A stretch of 64,000 nt of DNA, taken from NCBI RefSeq assembly GCF_023169945.1, contig NZ_AP025591.1, positions 1,510,501-1,574,500 of the forward strand, read 5' to 3'. This DNA is from Anaeromyxobacter oryzae. GTDB taxonomy: Bacteria > Myxococcota > Myxococcia > Myxococcales > Anaeromyxobacteraceae. The position numbers and the translations under genes are program-made. Under the pieces are notes generated by a model. The model was not told the origin of the DNA. It was given only the letters and a program-made list of their open reading frames with translations, and did not search any database. This document shows positions 32,874 through 42,016 of the stretch, one piece after another (position 1 is the first letter of the stretch; each line of letters opens with the position of its first letter).

Positions 32874-33575
32874 TCACGGGCGGGGGGCGAGCGCGGACGC
32901 GGCCGCCGCATCCACCAGCAGCAACGCACGATCGGCGCGGACGCGGCCGGCGGGGATCGAGCCGTCCCCGGCCAGGAGCCGCGGCACGACCGCCGCCTTC
33001 CCGGCCCCCGTCACGACCCAGAGCAGCCGGCGGGCCCGGTCCAGCACGGGATAGGTGAGCGTCATGCGTTGCCGGCCCTGGTACGGGCCGGCGAGCGCCA
33101 CGTCGGCGTCCGCGACCTGCAGCACGGGATCACCCGGGACGAGCGAGGCGGTGTGCCCGTCCGCGCCGAGCCCGAGGTGGATCAGGTCGAGCGTGGGCGG
33201 GGAGCCGGCCACGCTCCGCAGCGCCTCCGCGTAGCGCGCCGCCGCGGCGCCCAGGTCGGCGTCCTCGACGGGCATGGCGCGGACGTCGAGCCGGGCGAGC
33301 CGCGGGTCTCCGGCGAGGCTCTGCCGGACGTGCGTGAGGTTCCGGTCGTCGTGCCCGGGCGGCGCGACGCGCTCGTCCACCTGGAACAGGTGAACCGACT
33401 CCCACGGGACCTGCTCGGCGGCGAGGGCCCGCAGCATCACCCACGGAGTGCTGCCGCCGCTGACCGCGAACACGAAGCCCCCGCGGGCCGCCACGGCGGC
33501 CCTGGCCTCGGCCGCGATGAGCGCCGCAGCGCGGCGCGCGACGGCGCCGGCGTCGGGGAGCACCTCGATGTCCAT
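32874..33575 (-). CDS. pgl: 6-phosphogluconolactonase
   Basis: This 233-residue member of the DevB/SOL family hydrolyses 6-phosphogluconolactone to 6-phosphogluconate. Family signatures are VFAVSGGSTPWVMLRAL (phosphate-binding loop), HLFQVDERVAPPGHDDRN and DLIHLGLGADGHTASLVPG. Length is normal. It is the last gene of the gnd-zwf-pgl operon, and its ATG shares one base with the zwf stop (TGATG). Confidence 0.95.
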   Translation of the reverse strand: MDIEVLPDAGAVARRAAALIAAEARAAVAARGGFVFAVSGGSTPWVMLRALAAEQVPWESVHLFQVDERVAPPGHDDRNLTHVRQSLAGDPRLARLDVRAMPVEDADLGAAAARYAEALRSVAGSPPTLDLIHLGLGADGHTASLVPGDPVLQVADADVALAGPYQGRQRMTLTYPVLDRARRLLWVVTGAGKAAVVPRLLAGDGSIPAGRVRADRALLLVDAAAASALAPRP

Positions 33576-34942
33576 CACGCCTCCTGCTCCCTCGCCGCGA
33601 ACCAGCCGCCCGGCACCATACCCTCGGCCTCCCTCGGCCCCCAGGTGCCCGGCTCGTACGGGTAGACGGGCGTACCGGTCTTGATCGCGGGATCGACGAT
33701 GCGCCACGCCTCCTCGACGTAATCCTCCCGCGCGAAGCGGAAGGAGTCGCCGGCGAGCGCGTCGCCGAGCAGCTCCTCGTACGGCTCCCGATCCTTGCCC
33801 GGGAGGTGGGTGAGCTCCAGCTCCACCTCGCGCCCCGCGAGCCTCTCGCCGGGCGCGCGGACCATCGCGCCCAGCGCGATGACGAAGTCCGGGCTGAGCC
33901 GGAACCGGACGTAGTTGGCGGGGAAGACCAGCCCTTCCACGATCGTGGGCGGCTGGCGGAGCCGGACCACCACCTCCGTCCGGGTGACCGGGAGGTTCTT
34001 GCCGGCGCGGATGAAGAAGGGGACGCCCTGCCACCGCCAGCTGTTCACGTACAGGTGCAGCGCCACGAACGTCTCGGTGGTCGAGCCGGGCGCGACGCCC
34101 GGCTCCTCCAGGTACCCGCGGAACTGGCCGCGCACGACGTCCCGCGGGTCGATCGGCGGCATCCCCTTCAGCACCTTCACCTTCTCGTCGCGCGCGGTCT
34201 CCGGATCCGCGCTGCGGGGGAACGGCTCCATGGCGACGTTGGACACGATCTGCAGCAGGTGATTCTGGACCACGTCGCGGATGGTCCCGGCGCAGTCGTA
34301 GAACGCGCCGCGCCCCTGGACGCCGAAGTCCTCCGCCATCGTGATCTGGACGCTCTCCACGTAGTTGCGGTTCCAGATCGGCTCGAGGAAGGTGTTGGCG
34401 AACCGGAAGAACACGAGGTTCTGGACGGTGCCCTTCCCCAGGTAGTGATCGATGCGGAAGACGTCCCGCTCCGCGAAGTGCTGGTGGAGGGTGCGGTTCA
34501 GCGCCTGTGCCGAGGCGAGGTCGTTCCCGAAGGGCTTCTCGATGACGAGCCGCGCCCCCTCGACACAGCCGGCCTGGGCGAGCTGTTCCGTCACGAGCCC
34601 GAACAGCCCCTGGGGGATCGCCAGGTAGTGCACCGCGCGCCGGGCGTCGCCCAGCGCGCGCTTCAGCGCCGCGAAGGTGGCGGGATCCTCGTAGTCGCCG
34701 CCGACGTAGCGCAGGAGCTCCATCATCCGCGCGAACGCCGCCGGCTCGACGCCGCCGTGCGTCTCGACGCTCTCCCTCGCCCGCGCCTTCAGCTGCTCGA
34801 CGTTCCCCTCCTTCGCGACGCCGACGATCGGCACGTCGAGGACGCCGCGGCGGATCATCGCCTGCAGCGATGGGAAGATCTTCTTGAAGGCGAGGTCGCC
34901 GGTCGCGCCGTAGAAGACGAGCGCGTCCGCCCGGCCGCTCAC
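33575..34942 (-). CDS. zwf: Glucose-6-phosphate 1-dehydrogenase
   Basis: This 455-residue cytosolic enzyme oxidises glucose 6-phosphate with NAD(P)+. The N-terminal Rossmann motif reads [16 protein letters not shown], followed by [17 protein letters not shown]. The active-site segment is [15 protein letters not shown]; most enzymes read RIDHYLGKE, so the Glu after Lys is Gly here while His and Lys are kept. The start GTG at 34942 overlaps the gnd stop by four bases (GTGA). It is slightly shorter than the usual ~490 residues, and no sequencing frameshift is evident. Confidence 0.95.
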   Translation of the reverse strand: MSGRADALVFYGATGDLAFKKIFPSLQAMIRRGVLDVPIVGVAKEGNVEQLKARARESVETHGGVEPAAFARMMELLRYVGGDYEDPATFAALKRALGDARRAVHYLAIPQGLFGLVTEQLAQAGCVEGARLVIEKPFGNDLASAQALNRTLHQHFAERDVFRIDHYLGKGTVQNLVFFRFANTFLEPIWNRNYVESVQITMAEDFGVQGRGAFYDCAGTIRDVVQNHLLQIVSNVAMEPFPRSADPETARDEKVKVLKGMPPIDPRDVVRGQFRGYLEEPGVAPGSTTETFVALHLYVNSWRWQGVPFFIRAGKNLPVTRTEVVVRLRQPPTIVEGLVFPANYVRFRLSPDFVIALGAMVRAPGERLAGREVELELTHLPGKDREPYEELLGDALAGDSFRFAREDYVEEAWRIVDPAIKTGTPVYPYEPGTWGPREAEGMVPGGWFAAREQEA

Positions 34943-35952
34943 GGCTTCTTCTCCTCGTGCCCGCCGAACGCATGGCGCAAGGCGCAGAGCACCTTGTCGG
35001 CGAAGTCGGCCTCGCCGCGCGACGAGAAGCGCTGGTACAGGGCCGCGGTGAGCACGGGCGAGGGCACGCCCTCGTCGACGGAGGCGTGGATCGTCCAGCG
35101 CCCCTCGCCCGAGTCGGCGACCCGGCCCCCGAAGCGTTCCAGCTCGGGGTCCTCGAGGAGCGCGCCCGCCGTCAGGTCTAGGAGCCACGAGCCGACGACG
35201 CTCCCGCGGCGCCACAGCTCCGCCACGTCGGCCAGGTCGAACTGGTACTGATAGTGCTCCGGATCGCGAAGCGGCGTGGTCTCCGCGTCCACGTCCCGCC
35301 GCCGCTTCCCGGCGGACGCGCCGCGCAGGATGTTGAGCCCCTCGGCGTACGCGGCCATGAGGCCGTACTCGATCCCGTTGTGGACCATCTTCACGAAGTG
35401 GCCCGCGCCGCTCGGCCCGCAGTGCAGGTAGCCGTGCTCCGCGGTCCCTCCCCGCGCCTCCCGCCCAGGGGTGCGCGGCGCCGAGGCGATGTCGGGGGCG
35501 AGCGCCGCGAAGATGGGATCGAGGTGACTCACCACCGCCTCCTCGCCGCCGATCATCTGGCAGTAGCCGCGGTCCACGCCCCACACGCCGCCGCTCGTGC
35601 CCACGTCGACGTAGTGGATCCCCTTCGGTGCGAGCTCCCGCGCGCGGCGGAGATCGTCGACGTAGTACGAGTTGCCGCCGTCGACGAGGATGTCGCCGCG
35701 CTCCAGGTCGGGGAGCAGCTCGGCGATGGTCCGGTCGACGACCGCCGCCGGGACCATGATCCAGACCGCGCGGGGCTTCCGCAGCCCGCGGACGAGCTCC
35801 TGCAGCGACCCTGCGCCGACGGCCTTGTCGCGCTCCAGGGCCTCGACCGCGCGGGCGGACACGTCGAACACCACGCAGTCGTGCCCCGCCCGGACGAGCC
35901 GGCGGACCATGTTCGCGCCCATCCTGCCGAGACCGATCATCCCCATCTGCAT
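34939..35952 (-). CDS. gnd: 6-phosphogluconate dehydrogenase, short GntZ/YqeC type
   Basis: This 337-residue enzyme oxidatively decarboxylates 6-phosphogluconate to ribulose 5-phosphate. The Rossmann start is [22 protein letters not shown]. The substrate loop is [17 protein letters not shown] and the catalytic Lys lies in [18 protein letters not shown]. Length fits the short, usually NAD-linked class rather than the ~470-residue dimeric class. The ATG at 35952 has a GGAAGGAG ribosome site. First gene of the gnd-zwf-pgl operon. Confidence 0.95.
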   Translation of the reverse strand: MQMGMIGLGRMGANMVRRLVRAGHDCVVFDVSARAVEALERDKAVGAGSLQELVRGLRKPRAVWIMVPAAVVDRTIAELLPDLERGDILVDGGNSYYVDDLRRARELAPKGIHYVDVGTSGGVWGVDRGYCQMIGGEEAVVSHLDPIFAALAPDIASAPRTPGREARGGTAEHGYLHCGPSGAGHFVKMVHNGIEYGLMAAYAEGLNILRGASAGKRRRDVDAETTPLRDPEHYQYQFDLADVAELWRRGSVVGSWLLDLTAGALLEDPELERFGGRVADSGEGRWTIHASVDEGVPSPVLTAALYQRFSSRGEADFADKVLCALRHAFGGHEEKKP

Positions 35953-36259
35953 GGATTCGCTCCTTCCGCCGACGCGGCGCTCACCCGAGCTGCTACACGC
36001 AGCGTGCGTGTCGATGATCGCCCCCAGGCGGTGCCGCGCGCGTCGAATCACTCGTGACGACGTCGCGCCCCGTCGACGCGCGGGCTGCGAGACCTCATAT
36101 TCCGGCACGAGCAGGACGCACCTGCGAGTAGACCAAAGGCTGACACCCCTCCGAGCGGCTGCCTCTCCGCCGCGACGGGTCCATGCGCCGGCTATCCTCC
36201 CCGGCGACCACTCGCTCGCCCGGACCGTCTCCTCTCGATCACGGAAATCGGAGGCTCTC
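35953..36259. promoter_or_regulatory. Divergent gnd / glucose dehydrogenase promoter region
   Basis: This 307-base gene-free stretch must contain promoters for both the pentose-phosphate operon and the glucose dehydrogenase. A TATCCT at about 36190 could be a -10 for the latter. I see no clear operator or RNA structure. Confidence 0.35.
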
Positions 36260-37369
36260 ATGCGCGCCGTCGCCGTCTACCCGCAGAGCCGCGAGGTCCG
36301 GATCATCGACCATCCCGAGCCGCGCCTGGCGCAGGGCTCCGACGTGCTGGCGCGGGTGCTCGAGGTCGGCATCTGCGGGACCGACCGCGAGATCGCCCGG
36401 TTCGAGTACGGGGCGCCGCCGCCCGGCGACGATCACCTGGTGCTCGGGCACGAGTCGCTGACCGAGGTGGTCGAGGTCGGCCCCGAGGTGCGAGGGCTCG
36501 CGCCGGGGGACCTGGCGGTGCCCATGGTGCGCCGCCCTTGTCCGGTGGCGACGTGTACGCCCTGCCGCCACGGGCGGGCGGACTTCTGCTTCACCGGCGA
36601 GTACGAGGAGCGCGGCATCAACCGGCTCCACGGCTACATGACGGAGCGGATCGTGGACGACGCCCGCTGGTTCGTCCGGGTGCCGCGGACGCTCAGGCAG
36701 CTCGGCGTGCTGGTCGAGCCGCTCACGGTCGCGGAGAAGGGGATCATCCAGGCCCTGGAGACCCTCCGGCGCTTCCCCTGGTTCGCCCCGGAAGCGGTGC
36801 AGCGGCGCGAGCACGGCGTCAAGGCCGTCGTCATCGGCGCCGGTGCGGTCGGTCTCCTCGGCGCGATGGCGCTCCGGGCGCGGGGGTTCGAGGTGTGGCT
36901 GTGGTCCCTCGAGCCCGAGGGCGGCCCGCAGGCGAGCCTCGTCGAGTCGTTCGGGGCCCGCTACCGCAGCACCAGCGGGAGGCCGCTCGCCGACCTCGCG
37001 CTGGAGATCGGCCGCATCGGGCTCATCTTCGAGGCGACGGGCGCCGCGCCGGTGGCGTTCCAGGCGATGCCGCTGCTCGGGCCGAACGGGATCTTCTGCC
37101 TCACGGGCGTGCCCGGGCGGAAGGGACCGATCCCGATCGACGCCGCCACGATCATGAAGAGCCTGGTGCTCCGCAACCAGCTCTTCCTCGGGACGGTCAA
37201 CGCCGGCCCGGACGCGTTCCGCGCGGCCGTCGAGGACCTCGGGGTGTTCGCCGAGCAATGGCCGCACGCGATCGAGCGCGTGGTGTCGACCCGGCACGCG
37301 CTCGACGAGGTTCCGCGAGCGCTCGTGGAGCCGCCAACCGGGACGAAGTCGGTCGTCCGGATCGGCTAG
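36260..37369 (+). CDS. Zinc-dependent glucose 1-dehydrogenase-like, MDR family
   Basis: This 369-residue medium-chain dehydrogenase resembles archaeal glucose 1-dehydrogenase. Catalytic zinc ligands are C39 (ICGTDREI), H64-E65 (LGHESL) and a downstream Glu ([12 protein letters not shown]). The structural zinc lobe is C94, C99, C102 and C110 in the segment [17 protein letters not shown]. The NAD(P) loop is [19 protein letters not shown]. The [18 protein letters not shown] segment ([17 protein letters not shown]) is typical of glucose dehydrogenases of this class. A GGAGG ribosome site precedes the ATG. Divergent from gnd-zwf-pgl, it would feed or balance oxidative glucose metabolism; exact sugar preference is unproven. 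Confidence 0.88.
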   Translation: MRAVAVYPQSREVRIIDHPEPRLAQGSDVLARVLEVGICGTDREIARFEYGAPPPGDDHLVLGHESLTEVVEVGPEVRGLAPGDLAVPMVRRPCPVATCTPCRHGRADFCFTGEYEERGINRLHGYMTERIVDDARWFVRVPRTLRQLGVLVEPLTVAEKGIIQALETLRRFPWFAPEAVQRREHGVKAVVIGAGAVGLLGAMALRARGFEVWLWSLEPEGGPQASLVESFGARYRSTSGRPLADLALEIGRIGLIFEATGAAPVAFQAMPLLGPNGIFCLTGVPGRKGPIPIDAATIMKSLVLRNQLFLGTVNAGPDAFRAAVEDLGVFAEQWPHAIERVVSTRHALDEVPRALVEPPTGTKSVVRIG

Positions 37370-37406
37370 CGCCCGCGCCCCGGCCGCCCGGCCGCGGGTG
37401 CGCTGC

Positions 37407-37440
37407 GGAGCGAGGCCGGAGGAGCTCCGGCGCTCGCTCC
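37407..37440. terminator. Bidirectional terminator hairpin
   Basis: A stem of 15 base pairs with one bulged G: GGAGCGAG and GCCGGAG pair with CTCCGGC and CTCGCTCC around a GAG loop. It lies between the stops of two convergent genes. Confidence 0.65.
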
Positions 37441-37450
37441 GGGCGGTGCC

Positions 37451-38014
37451 TCAGCGAGCCGGCGGCGCAACCGTCGCGGCCGTCGCGGCGGGCTGGACGG
37501 AGAGGTCGGGCTTCGGGACCGCGAGGTCCGAGCGCGTCCCGTCCGCCCAGTCGATCCGGCTCACCTGGCCCGGCGCGTACCGCCGCTCGGACCCGTCGAC
37601 GAGCCGCGTCACCACGCCCTCCGGCCCCTCCTCGACGACGAGGCACCGCACCCGACCACCGCGCGCGAGATGGACCGTGTCGAGCTTCTCGGGTGGGATC
37701 ACCATGCCGGTCGGCCGGCCTGCGGCGGCAGCGGGCGCGACCGCGGCCGTCGTCGCCGCGGCCGGCGCTGCGGCGGCAGTGGGCTGCGCCGCGGTTGCCG
37801 GGGTGGGCTTCCAGGAGGTGCCGTCCGCGAAGTCGACGCGCGACACCTGCGCCGCCTCGACCTTCCTCGTCGATCCGTCGGCGAGCTGGACCGTCACACC
37901 GGCCGTGCCCGCATCGAGGATCGTGCCGCGGATGCGGCCACCCTCGGCGGTGTAGACGGTGCCTCCCTGCGGAGAGAACGCGAGCAGCACGGTGGTGAGC
38001 AGGAGCTCCAGCAT
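37451..38014 (-). CDS. Small exported protein with two beta repeats
   Basis: This 187-residue exported protein has a short hydrophobic leader (MLELLLTTVLLAFS). It contains two copies of a ~50-residue unit of the form TVYTAEGGRIRGTI, a GVTVQLADGS turn, QVSRVDFADGT. The first is at about residues 18-66 and the second at about 110-160, separated by an Ala/Pro/Thr linker. The same unit occurs three times in the upstream gene, from which this gene is separated by 18 bases. The alternating hydrophobic pattern suggests a small SH3- or Sm-like barrel. No catalytic motif is visible and I cannot assign a function. Confidence 0.8.
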   Translation of the reverse strand: MLELLLTTVLLAFSPQGGTVYTAEGGRIRGTILDAGTAGVTVQLADGSTRKVEAAQVSRVDFADGTSWKPTPATAAQPTAAAAPAAATTAAVAPAAAAGRPTGMVIPPEKLDTVHLARGGRVRCLVVEEGPEGVVTRLVDGSERRYAPGQVSRIDWADGTRSDLAVPKPDLSVQPAATAATVAPPAR

Positions 38015-38032
38015 GTCTTCCTCCGGGCGGGC

Positions 38033-39361
38033 TTACGGGAACAGGGTCAGCCTGATGCCGACCTGGCCCGTCGTGTGGGTACGGCCGTCGAGCGGGACGC
38101 TGGCGCTGGTCGGGACCTTGTACCGGTCGTACTCGCCGACCGCGATGCTTCCGTACAGGCCGAACCCGAGCACCTGATTCGACCGGAAGTCCACGCCCGC
38201 GCCGAGCCGCAGGTACTCCCGCCCCGTGTAGCTGAAGAGTTCGGAGTAGCCCCCGCCGTTGCGGTGGTCGGCGGTCACGCCGCCGAACTCCCACCCGGTG
38301 CCGAGCGACAGCCACTTCGGGCGCCTCGAGAGCGGGGACCAGGTGTGCCGCACCATGAAGCCGACGCGACCGGTCGTCGCGATGCAGTCGATGCCCTGCA
38401 CCCGGCACGTGTCCCGGACGGACGAGGCCGGATCGCCGGCGCCCACGTCACCGTAGACACCGAAGGCGAAGGACGGGGTGAACCGCAGCGCCAGCTCGCT
38501 CGAGAGGTGCGCCTGTGCCGGCTCGAAGATGCTGCTCATCGAGACGCCGCTGTCGGCGCTTCCACCGAGGAAGGTCGCCCCGACGCCGAGCGTGAGATAG
38601 AGCGGGAGCAGCTGGTCCATGTCGGTGCGGATCGGCGGCGGCGGCGCAGCGGGCGGCGGGGCCGCCTGCGCGACCACGGCCGTCTCGACCGTCTTCCGGC
38701 GCGAGACGCTCCCGTCCGCGTACTCGATCCGCACGAGGTCGTTTCGCGCGTAGGTCACGACCGAGCCGTCCATCAGGCGGACCCTGACGCCCGTCCTCGG
38801 GTGCTCCTCGATGACGGTGCCGCGCACGCGGCCGCCGCCCAGGAAGTAGACGACGTCGAACGGCGCCTCCGGGGACTTCGCGCGGGGAGCGGGCTCGGGG
38901 GTCCGGAGCGTCGCCGGGGTCGGGGTGGACACGGTCCCGTCCGCGTACACGATCCGTGCGAGGTCCTGCGCCGGGTAGGCGTGGATCGAGGCGTCGAGGA
39001 GGCGGACCTTCACGCCCGTCCGGGCGTCCTCCTCCATCACGGTGCCGCGCACGCGGCCACCGGCGGCGAAGTAGACGGTGTCGACCGGACCCTCCGCGGC
39101 CGGCGCGCGCGGAGCGGGGGCGACCGGGGGCGACGCAGCCGGCGGTGGGCCAGAGGTCGAGATGGTGCCGTCGGCGAACTCGATCCGCGACACCTGGCTC
39201 GGCTCGATCCGCCTGACCGACCCGTCGGGTAGCTGGATCGTCACGCCCGACGTCTTGCTCTCCTCGACGACCGTCCCCGCGACCCGGCCACCATCGACCG
39301 TGTACACCGTGTCGGTCGCCGAAGCGGTCACCAGCAGCGCTGCCACGAGCACGGGGATCAT
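38033..39361 (-). CDS. Outer-membrane beta-barrel protein with three N-terminal beta repeats
   Basis: This 442-residue exported protein has signal peptide MIPVLVAALLVTASA followed by three repeats of the VYxxxGGRVxGTVxEE...GVxVxLxDGS...RIxxADG unit (about residues 17-66, 93-142, 165-215), joined by Pro/Ala linkers. From about residue 245 the sequence becomes a beta-barrel of alternating strands: LLPLYLTLGVGATFLGG, SSELALRFTPSFAFGVYGDVG, GFMVRHTWSP, YLRLGAGVDFRSNQVLGFGLYGSIAVG, ending in VGIRLTLFP with a terminal aromatic/Pro close typical of outer-membrane proteins. The repeats probably face the periplasm. First gene of a two-gene unit. Confidence 0.82.
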   Translation of the reverse strand: MIPVLVAALLVTASATDTVYTVDGGRVAGTVVEESKTSGVTIQLPDGSVRRIEPSQVSRIEFADGTISTSGPPPAASPPVAPAPRAPAAEGPVDTVYFAAGGRVRGTVMEEDARTGVKVRLLDASIHAYPAQDLARIVYADGTVSTPTPATLRTPEPAPRAKSPEAPFDVVYFLGGGRVRGTVIEEHPRTGVRVRLMDGSVVTYARNDLVRIEYADGSVSRRKTVETAVVAQAAPPPAAPPPPIRTDMDQLLPLYLTLGVGATFLGGSADSGVSMSSIFEPAQAHLSSELALRFTPSFAFGVYGDVGAGDPASSVRDTCRVQGIDCIATTGRVGFMVRHTWSPLSRRPKWLSLGTGWEFGGVTADHRNGGGYSELFSYTGREYLRLGAGVDFRSNQVLGFGLYGSIAVGEYDRYKVPTSASVPLDGRTHTTGQVGIRLTLFP

Positions 39362-39679
39362 CTGACTCCTCCGCGAAGCCTGCGAAGCTCACCAGCCTGC
39401 TATCGCGAGGATCGTGCCAGCAAGCGGGCGCGCGCCTCCTTGGGAAATCCGGGGGGGCTCGGAGCGCGCCGCGCACACGTGTGGCAGGCGCTTCACACCG
39501 TCGAGCCGCGGGCCCGTGGACTAGCGCGGCCGCACGCGTCATTGCGTCGGATCGCGTACCGTCGGTCGGGGTGCGAGCGCGCCGGCATCGACGCGCCCCA
39601 GCGGGGTGGCGCTACCCCCAAACGCGACGGTGCCTCGCCGACCCCCGCGCGGCTCCCGCGGACGATCGTCGCGCCGAGC
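39362..39679. other. Gene-free region, 318 bases
   Basis: It lies between the beta-barrel gene start and the PqiC-like gene stop, both on the minus strand, so it should hold a promoter for the former and a terminator for the latter. A 10-bp palindrome CACACGTGTG sits at 39474-39483. I see nothing else I can support. Confidence 0.35.
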
Positions 39680-40294
39680 TCAGCGGCTTGCCTCCGGGCG
39701 CGGCGCTTCCCCCTGGCTCGCCTCCATCGCCGCCGCGATGTCGCGAGACAGCGCGCCGATCGCCCTGCTCAGCGCCACGACGGTCGCGGCGAGCTCGGGC
39801 GCCGTGCGCCGCTCGCGCGCGATCGTGACTCCCTGGTGCGCGAGCGCGCCATGCCGGCGCAGGATCCACCGGGCCTCGAGGACGGCCGTCCCGTCCGGCT
39901 CGCCGTCGAACCGCAGCACGTCCACGGACACCGACCACTCCGGAGCGGCGCTCGCGGTCCAGGGCCACGCGAGCACCTCGCGCGCCGGAGCGGCCGCGCG
40001 GAGATCCTCGCCGAGGACGCTCGTGAAGAGGACGTCGAGCGGCGCAGCCCAGCGATCGATCGTCGTCAGCTCGAGTCGCGCGGGTCCGGCGCGGGTCACG
40101 ATCTCCCGCCGGTCGAGGTAGGCCGGCAGCCGCACCGGGCCGACGCCGAGCACCGGCACCGCCGGGCGGGTCGGGCTCGCCGAGCCCGCCTCGGGCTCGA
40201 GGATGTAGTAGCGGGTTCGGTCGGGTCGCGGTCCGAGCGACAGGCACCCGGCGACGAGCGCGAGCAGTGCCCCGAGCACGGCCGCCCGCCTCAT
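39680..40294 (-). CDS. PqiC-like ABC transport auxiliary lipoprotein
   Basis: This 204-residue lipoprotein has lipobox LALVAGC. The body matches the ABC-type transport auxiliary lipoprotein family: TRYYILEPEAGS, VLGVGPVRLPAYLDRREIVTRAGPARLELTTIDRWAAPLDVLFTSVLGEDLRA. Such proteins form outer-membrane rings or links for Mla/Pqi-type lipid transport. It is the last gene of an operon with permease, ATPase and MCE protein; its ATG shares a base with the MCE gene stop (TGATG). Confidence 0.9.
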   Translation of the reverse strand: MRRAAVLGALLALVAGCLSLGPRPDRTRYYILEPEAGSASPTRPAVPVLGVGPVRLPAYLDRREIVTRAGPARLELTTIDRWAAPLDVLFTSVLGEDLRAAAPAREVLAWPWTASAAPEWSVSVDVLRFDGEPDGTAVLEARWILRRHGALAHQGVTIARERRTAPELAATVVALSRAIGALSRDIAAAMEASQGEAPRPEASR

Positions 40295-41247
40295 CACCGC
40301 TCCTCCGCGCGGCCGCGGACGAGCGCGCTCGGGTCGCGGTCCAGCCCCTCCGCGACGTGGCGCAGCGCGCGGCTGGTGCTCTGGACCTCGCCGAGCGTCA
40401 TCGTGAGCTGCCACGCGAGCGGCGAGGCGGGATCGACGAGCTCGTCCACGTGCCGGATGGCGGCCTCGGCCCGGTCGAGCGTCGAGCGAAGCTGGACGAC
40501 CGCGGCCCGGGTGTCCGCGGTGAGCGGCGGCACGCTCGTCTCGATGGCGCGTGCGGCGCTCCGGACGGATGCGATCGCGGCGTCCGCGGCCCGAAGCGTG
40601 CCCGGCAACGCCGCGACGGCGGCGTCGACGCCGCCGGCGGCACGGTCGAGAGAGCGCGCCGCCCGGCGAAGATCGGCGACGAGCCCCTCGAGATCCAGGG
40701 CCTGGAGCTTCGTGAGGAGCTTCGAGACGTCCGTCTGGAGCGCGGCCCAGCTCGGCTCCGCGTAGACCGGGATCTCCGGGTAGGGGAGCGGGATCGGCGA
40801 TGGCCGGGCCGGTGGCGCCTGGGGCAGGATGTCGAGGTCCACGTAGCGGCGGTTCGAGAGGAAGCTCTCGAGCGCGAGCCGCGCGCGCAGGCCGTGGTCG
40901 ATGAGCGTGCGGACCACGCGTCGATCCGAGAGGTCGATCTCCCCGCCCATCTCCCGGATCCGCGTCTGGTTGAGCTCGATCACGACGGGCATGCGGAGCT
41001 CGCGCAGGGGCTCCGTCGTGGCCCCCATCGAGAGATGGATGCTGGACACCCGCCCGACCGGGACGCCGCGGAACTTCACCGGTGCGTCCACCTCCAGGCC
41101 TGCGAGGTCCTCCGCGAAGACCACCACGAACTTGACGCGGTGCTGGAGGACGCGGCCGGCGCCGAGGTAGACCGCCGCGACGATGCCGAGCGCGACGGCC
41201 GCGACCACGAACGCGCCGACCAGCTTCGGATCGAACTTGCGTGGCAT
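40294..41247 (-). CDS. MCE/MlaD-domain lipid-binding protein
   Basis: This 317-residue protein is inner-membrane anchored by one N-terminal helix (LVGAFVVAAVALGIVAAVYLGAG). A single MCE domain follows (VKFVVVFAEDLAGLEVDAPVKFRGVPVGRVSSIHL). The C-terminal half is a long helical region with coiled-coil character (DLEGLVADLRRAARSLDRAAGGVDAAVAAL, RSTLDRAEAAIRHVDELV). MCE proteins form periplasmic hexamers carrying lipids between membranes. The LPQAPPARPSPIPLPYPEIPVY linker resembles PqiB/YebT-type proteins. It is ten bases from the ATPase gene. Confidence 0.92.
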   Translation of the reverse strand: MPRKFDPKLVGAFVVAAVALGIVAAVYLGAGRVLQHRVKFVVVFAEDLAGLEVDAPVKFRGVPVGRVSSIHLSMGATTEPLRELRMPVVIELNQTRIREMGGEIDLSDRRVVRTLIDHGLRARLALESFLSNRRYVDLDILPQAPPARPSPIPLPYPEIPVYAEPSWAALQTDVSKLLTKLQALDLEGLVADLRRAARSLDRAAGGVDAAVAALPGTLRAADAAIASVRSAARAIETSVPPLTADTRAAVVQLRSTLDRAEAAIRHVDELVDPASPLAWQLTMTLGEVQSTSRALRHVAEGLDRDPSALVRGRAEER

Positions 41248-41257
41248 GAGGCCTCCT

Positions 41258-42016
41258 TCACGGACGGGCGACGCTTCCTCCGAGGAACGCGCGCACCGAT
41301 GCCGGTCCGCTGCTGCGCAGCTCCGCCGGCGCGCCTTCGGCGATGACGCGCTGGGCCTCTCCGTCGAGGAACAGCGCGCGGGTCCCGATCCCGAGGATCG
41401 TCGCGATGTCATGGGTGACGACGACGGCGGTCGTCCCGAGCGCGTCGCGCAGCTGGAGGATGAGGGCGTCGAGCCGCCGCGCCGTCGGCGGGTCGAGGCT
41501 CGCCGACGGCTCGTCGATGAGCAGGATCTCCGGGTCGAGCGAGATCGCGCGGGCGAGCCCGGCGCGCTTCTGCATCCCTCCGGACAGCTCCCACGGGTAG
41601 TAGTCCTCGAAGCCGCCCAACCCGACGAGCGAGAGCTTCAGCCGCACGACGGCGCGGATGCTCGACGCGGGGAGCGGCGTGAACTGCTCGAGGGGCAGCG
41701 CGACGTTCTCCGCGAGCGTCATGGACGTCCAGAGGGCGCTGCCCTGGAAGAGGACGCCGACGCGCCGGAGGATCCGCTCGCGCGCGTCGCGGGGCGCGCT
41801 CGTGAAGCTCTCGTCGTCGTAGCGGACCTCGCCGGCGGTGGGCTCCTGCAGCCCGAGGAGGTGGCGGAGCAGGGTGGTCTTCCCGCAGCCGCTCGCGCCC
41901 ATCACGACGAACACCTCGCCGCGATGGACGGTGAAGTCGAGATCGCGCATGACCACGCGGTCCCCGAACCCCATCGTGAGCCCGCGCACGCTGATGACGT
42001 CGTCCCCCACGCTCAC
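41258..42016 (-). CDS. ABC transporter ATPase, MlaF type
   Basis: This 252-residue ATPase of the lipid-transport ABC system has Walker A GASGCGKTTL, Q-loop FQGSALWTSMTLAENVALPL (typical of MlaF), signature ELSGGMQKRAGLARAI, Walker B EILLIDEPSASLD and H-loop VVVTHD. The start is GTG at 42016, overlapping the permease stop by four bases. It works with the adjacent MlaE-type permease and MCE protein. Confidence 0.95.
   Translation of the reverse strand: MSVGDDVISVRGLTMGFGDRVVMRDLDFTVHRGEVFVVMGASGCGKTTLLRHLLGLQEPTAGEVRYDDESFTSAPRDARERILRRVGVLFQGSALWTSMTLAENVALPLEQFTPLPASSIRAVVRLKLSLVGLGGFEDYYPWELSGGMQKRAGLARAISLDPEILLIDEPSASLDPPTARRLDALILQLRDALGTTAVVVTHDIATILGIGTRALFLDGEAQRVIAEGAPAELRSSGPASVRAFLGGSVARP

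Noticed and set aside
39474..39483. Palindrome CACACGTGTG
   Set aside because: A single short palindrome in a GC-rich gap; no partner site or spacing argument.
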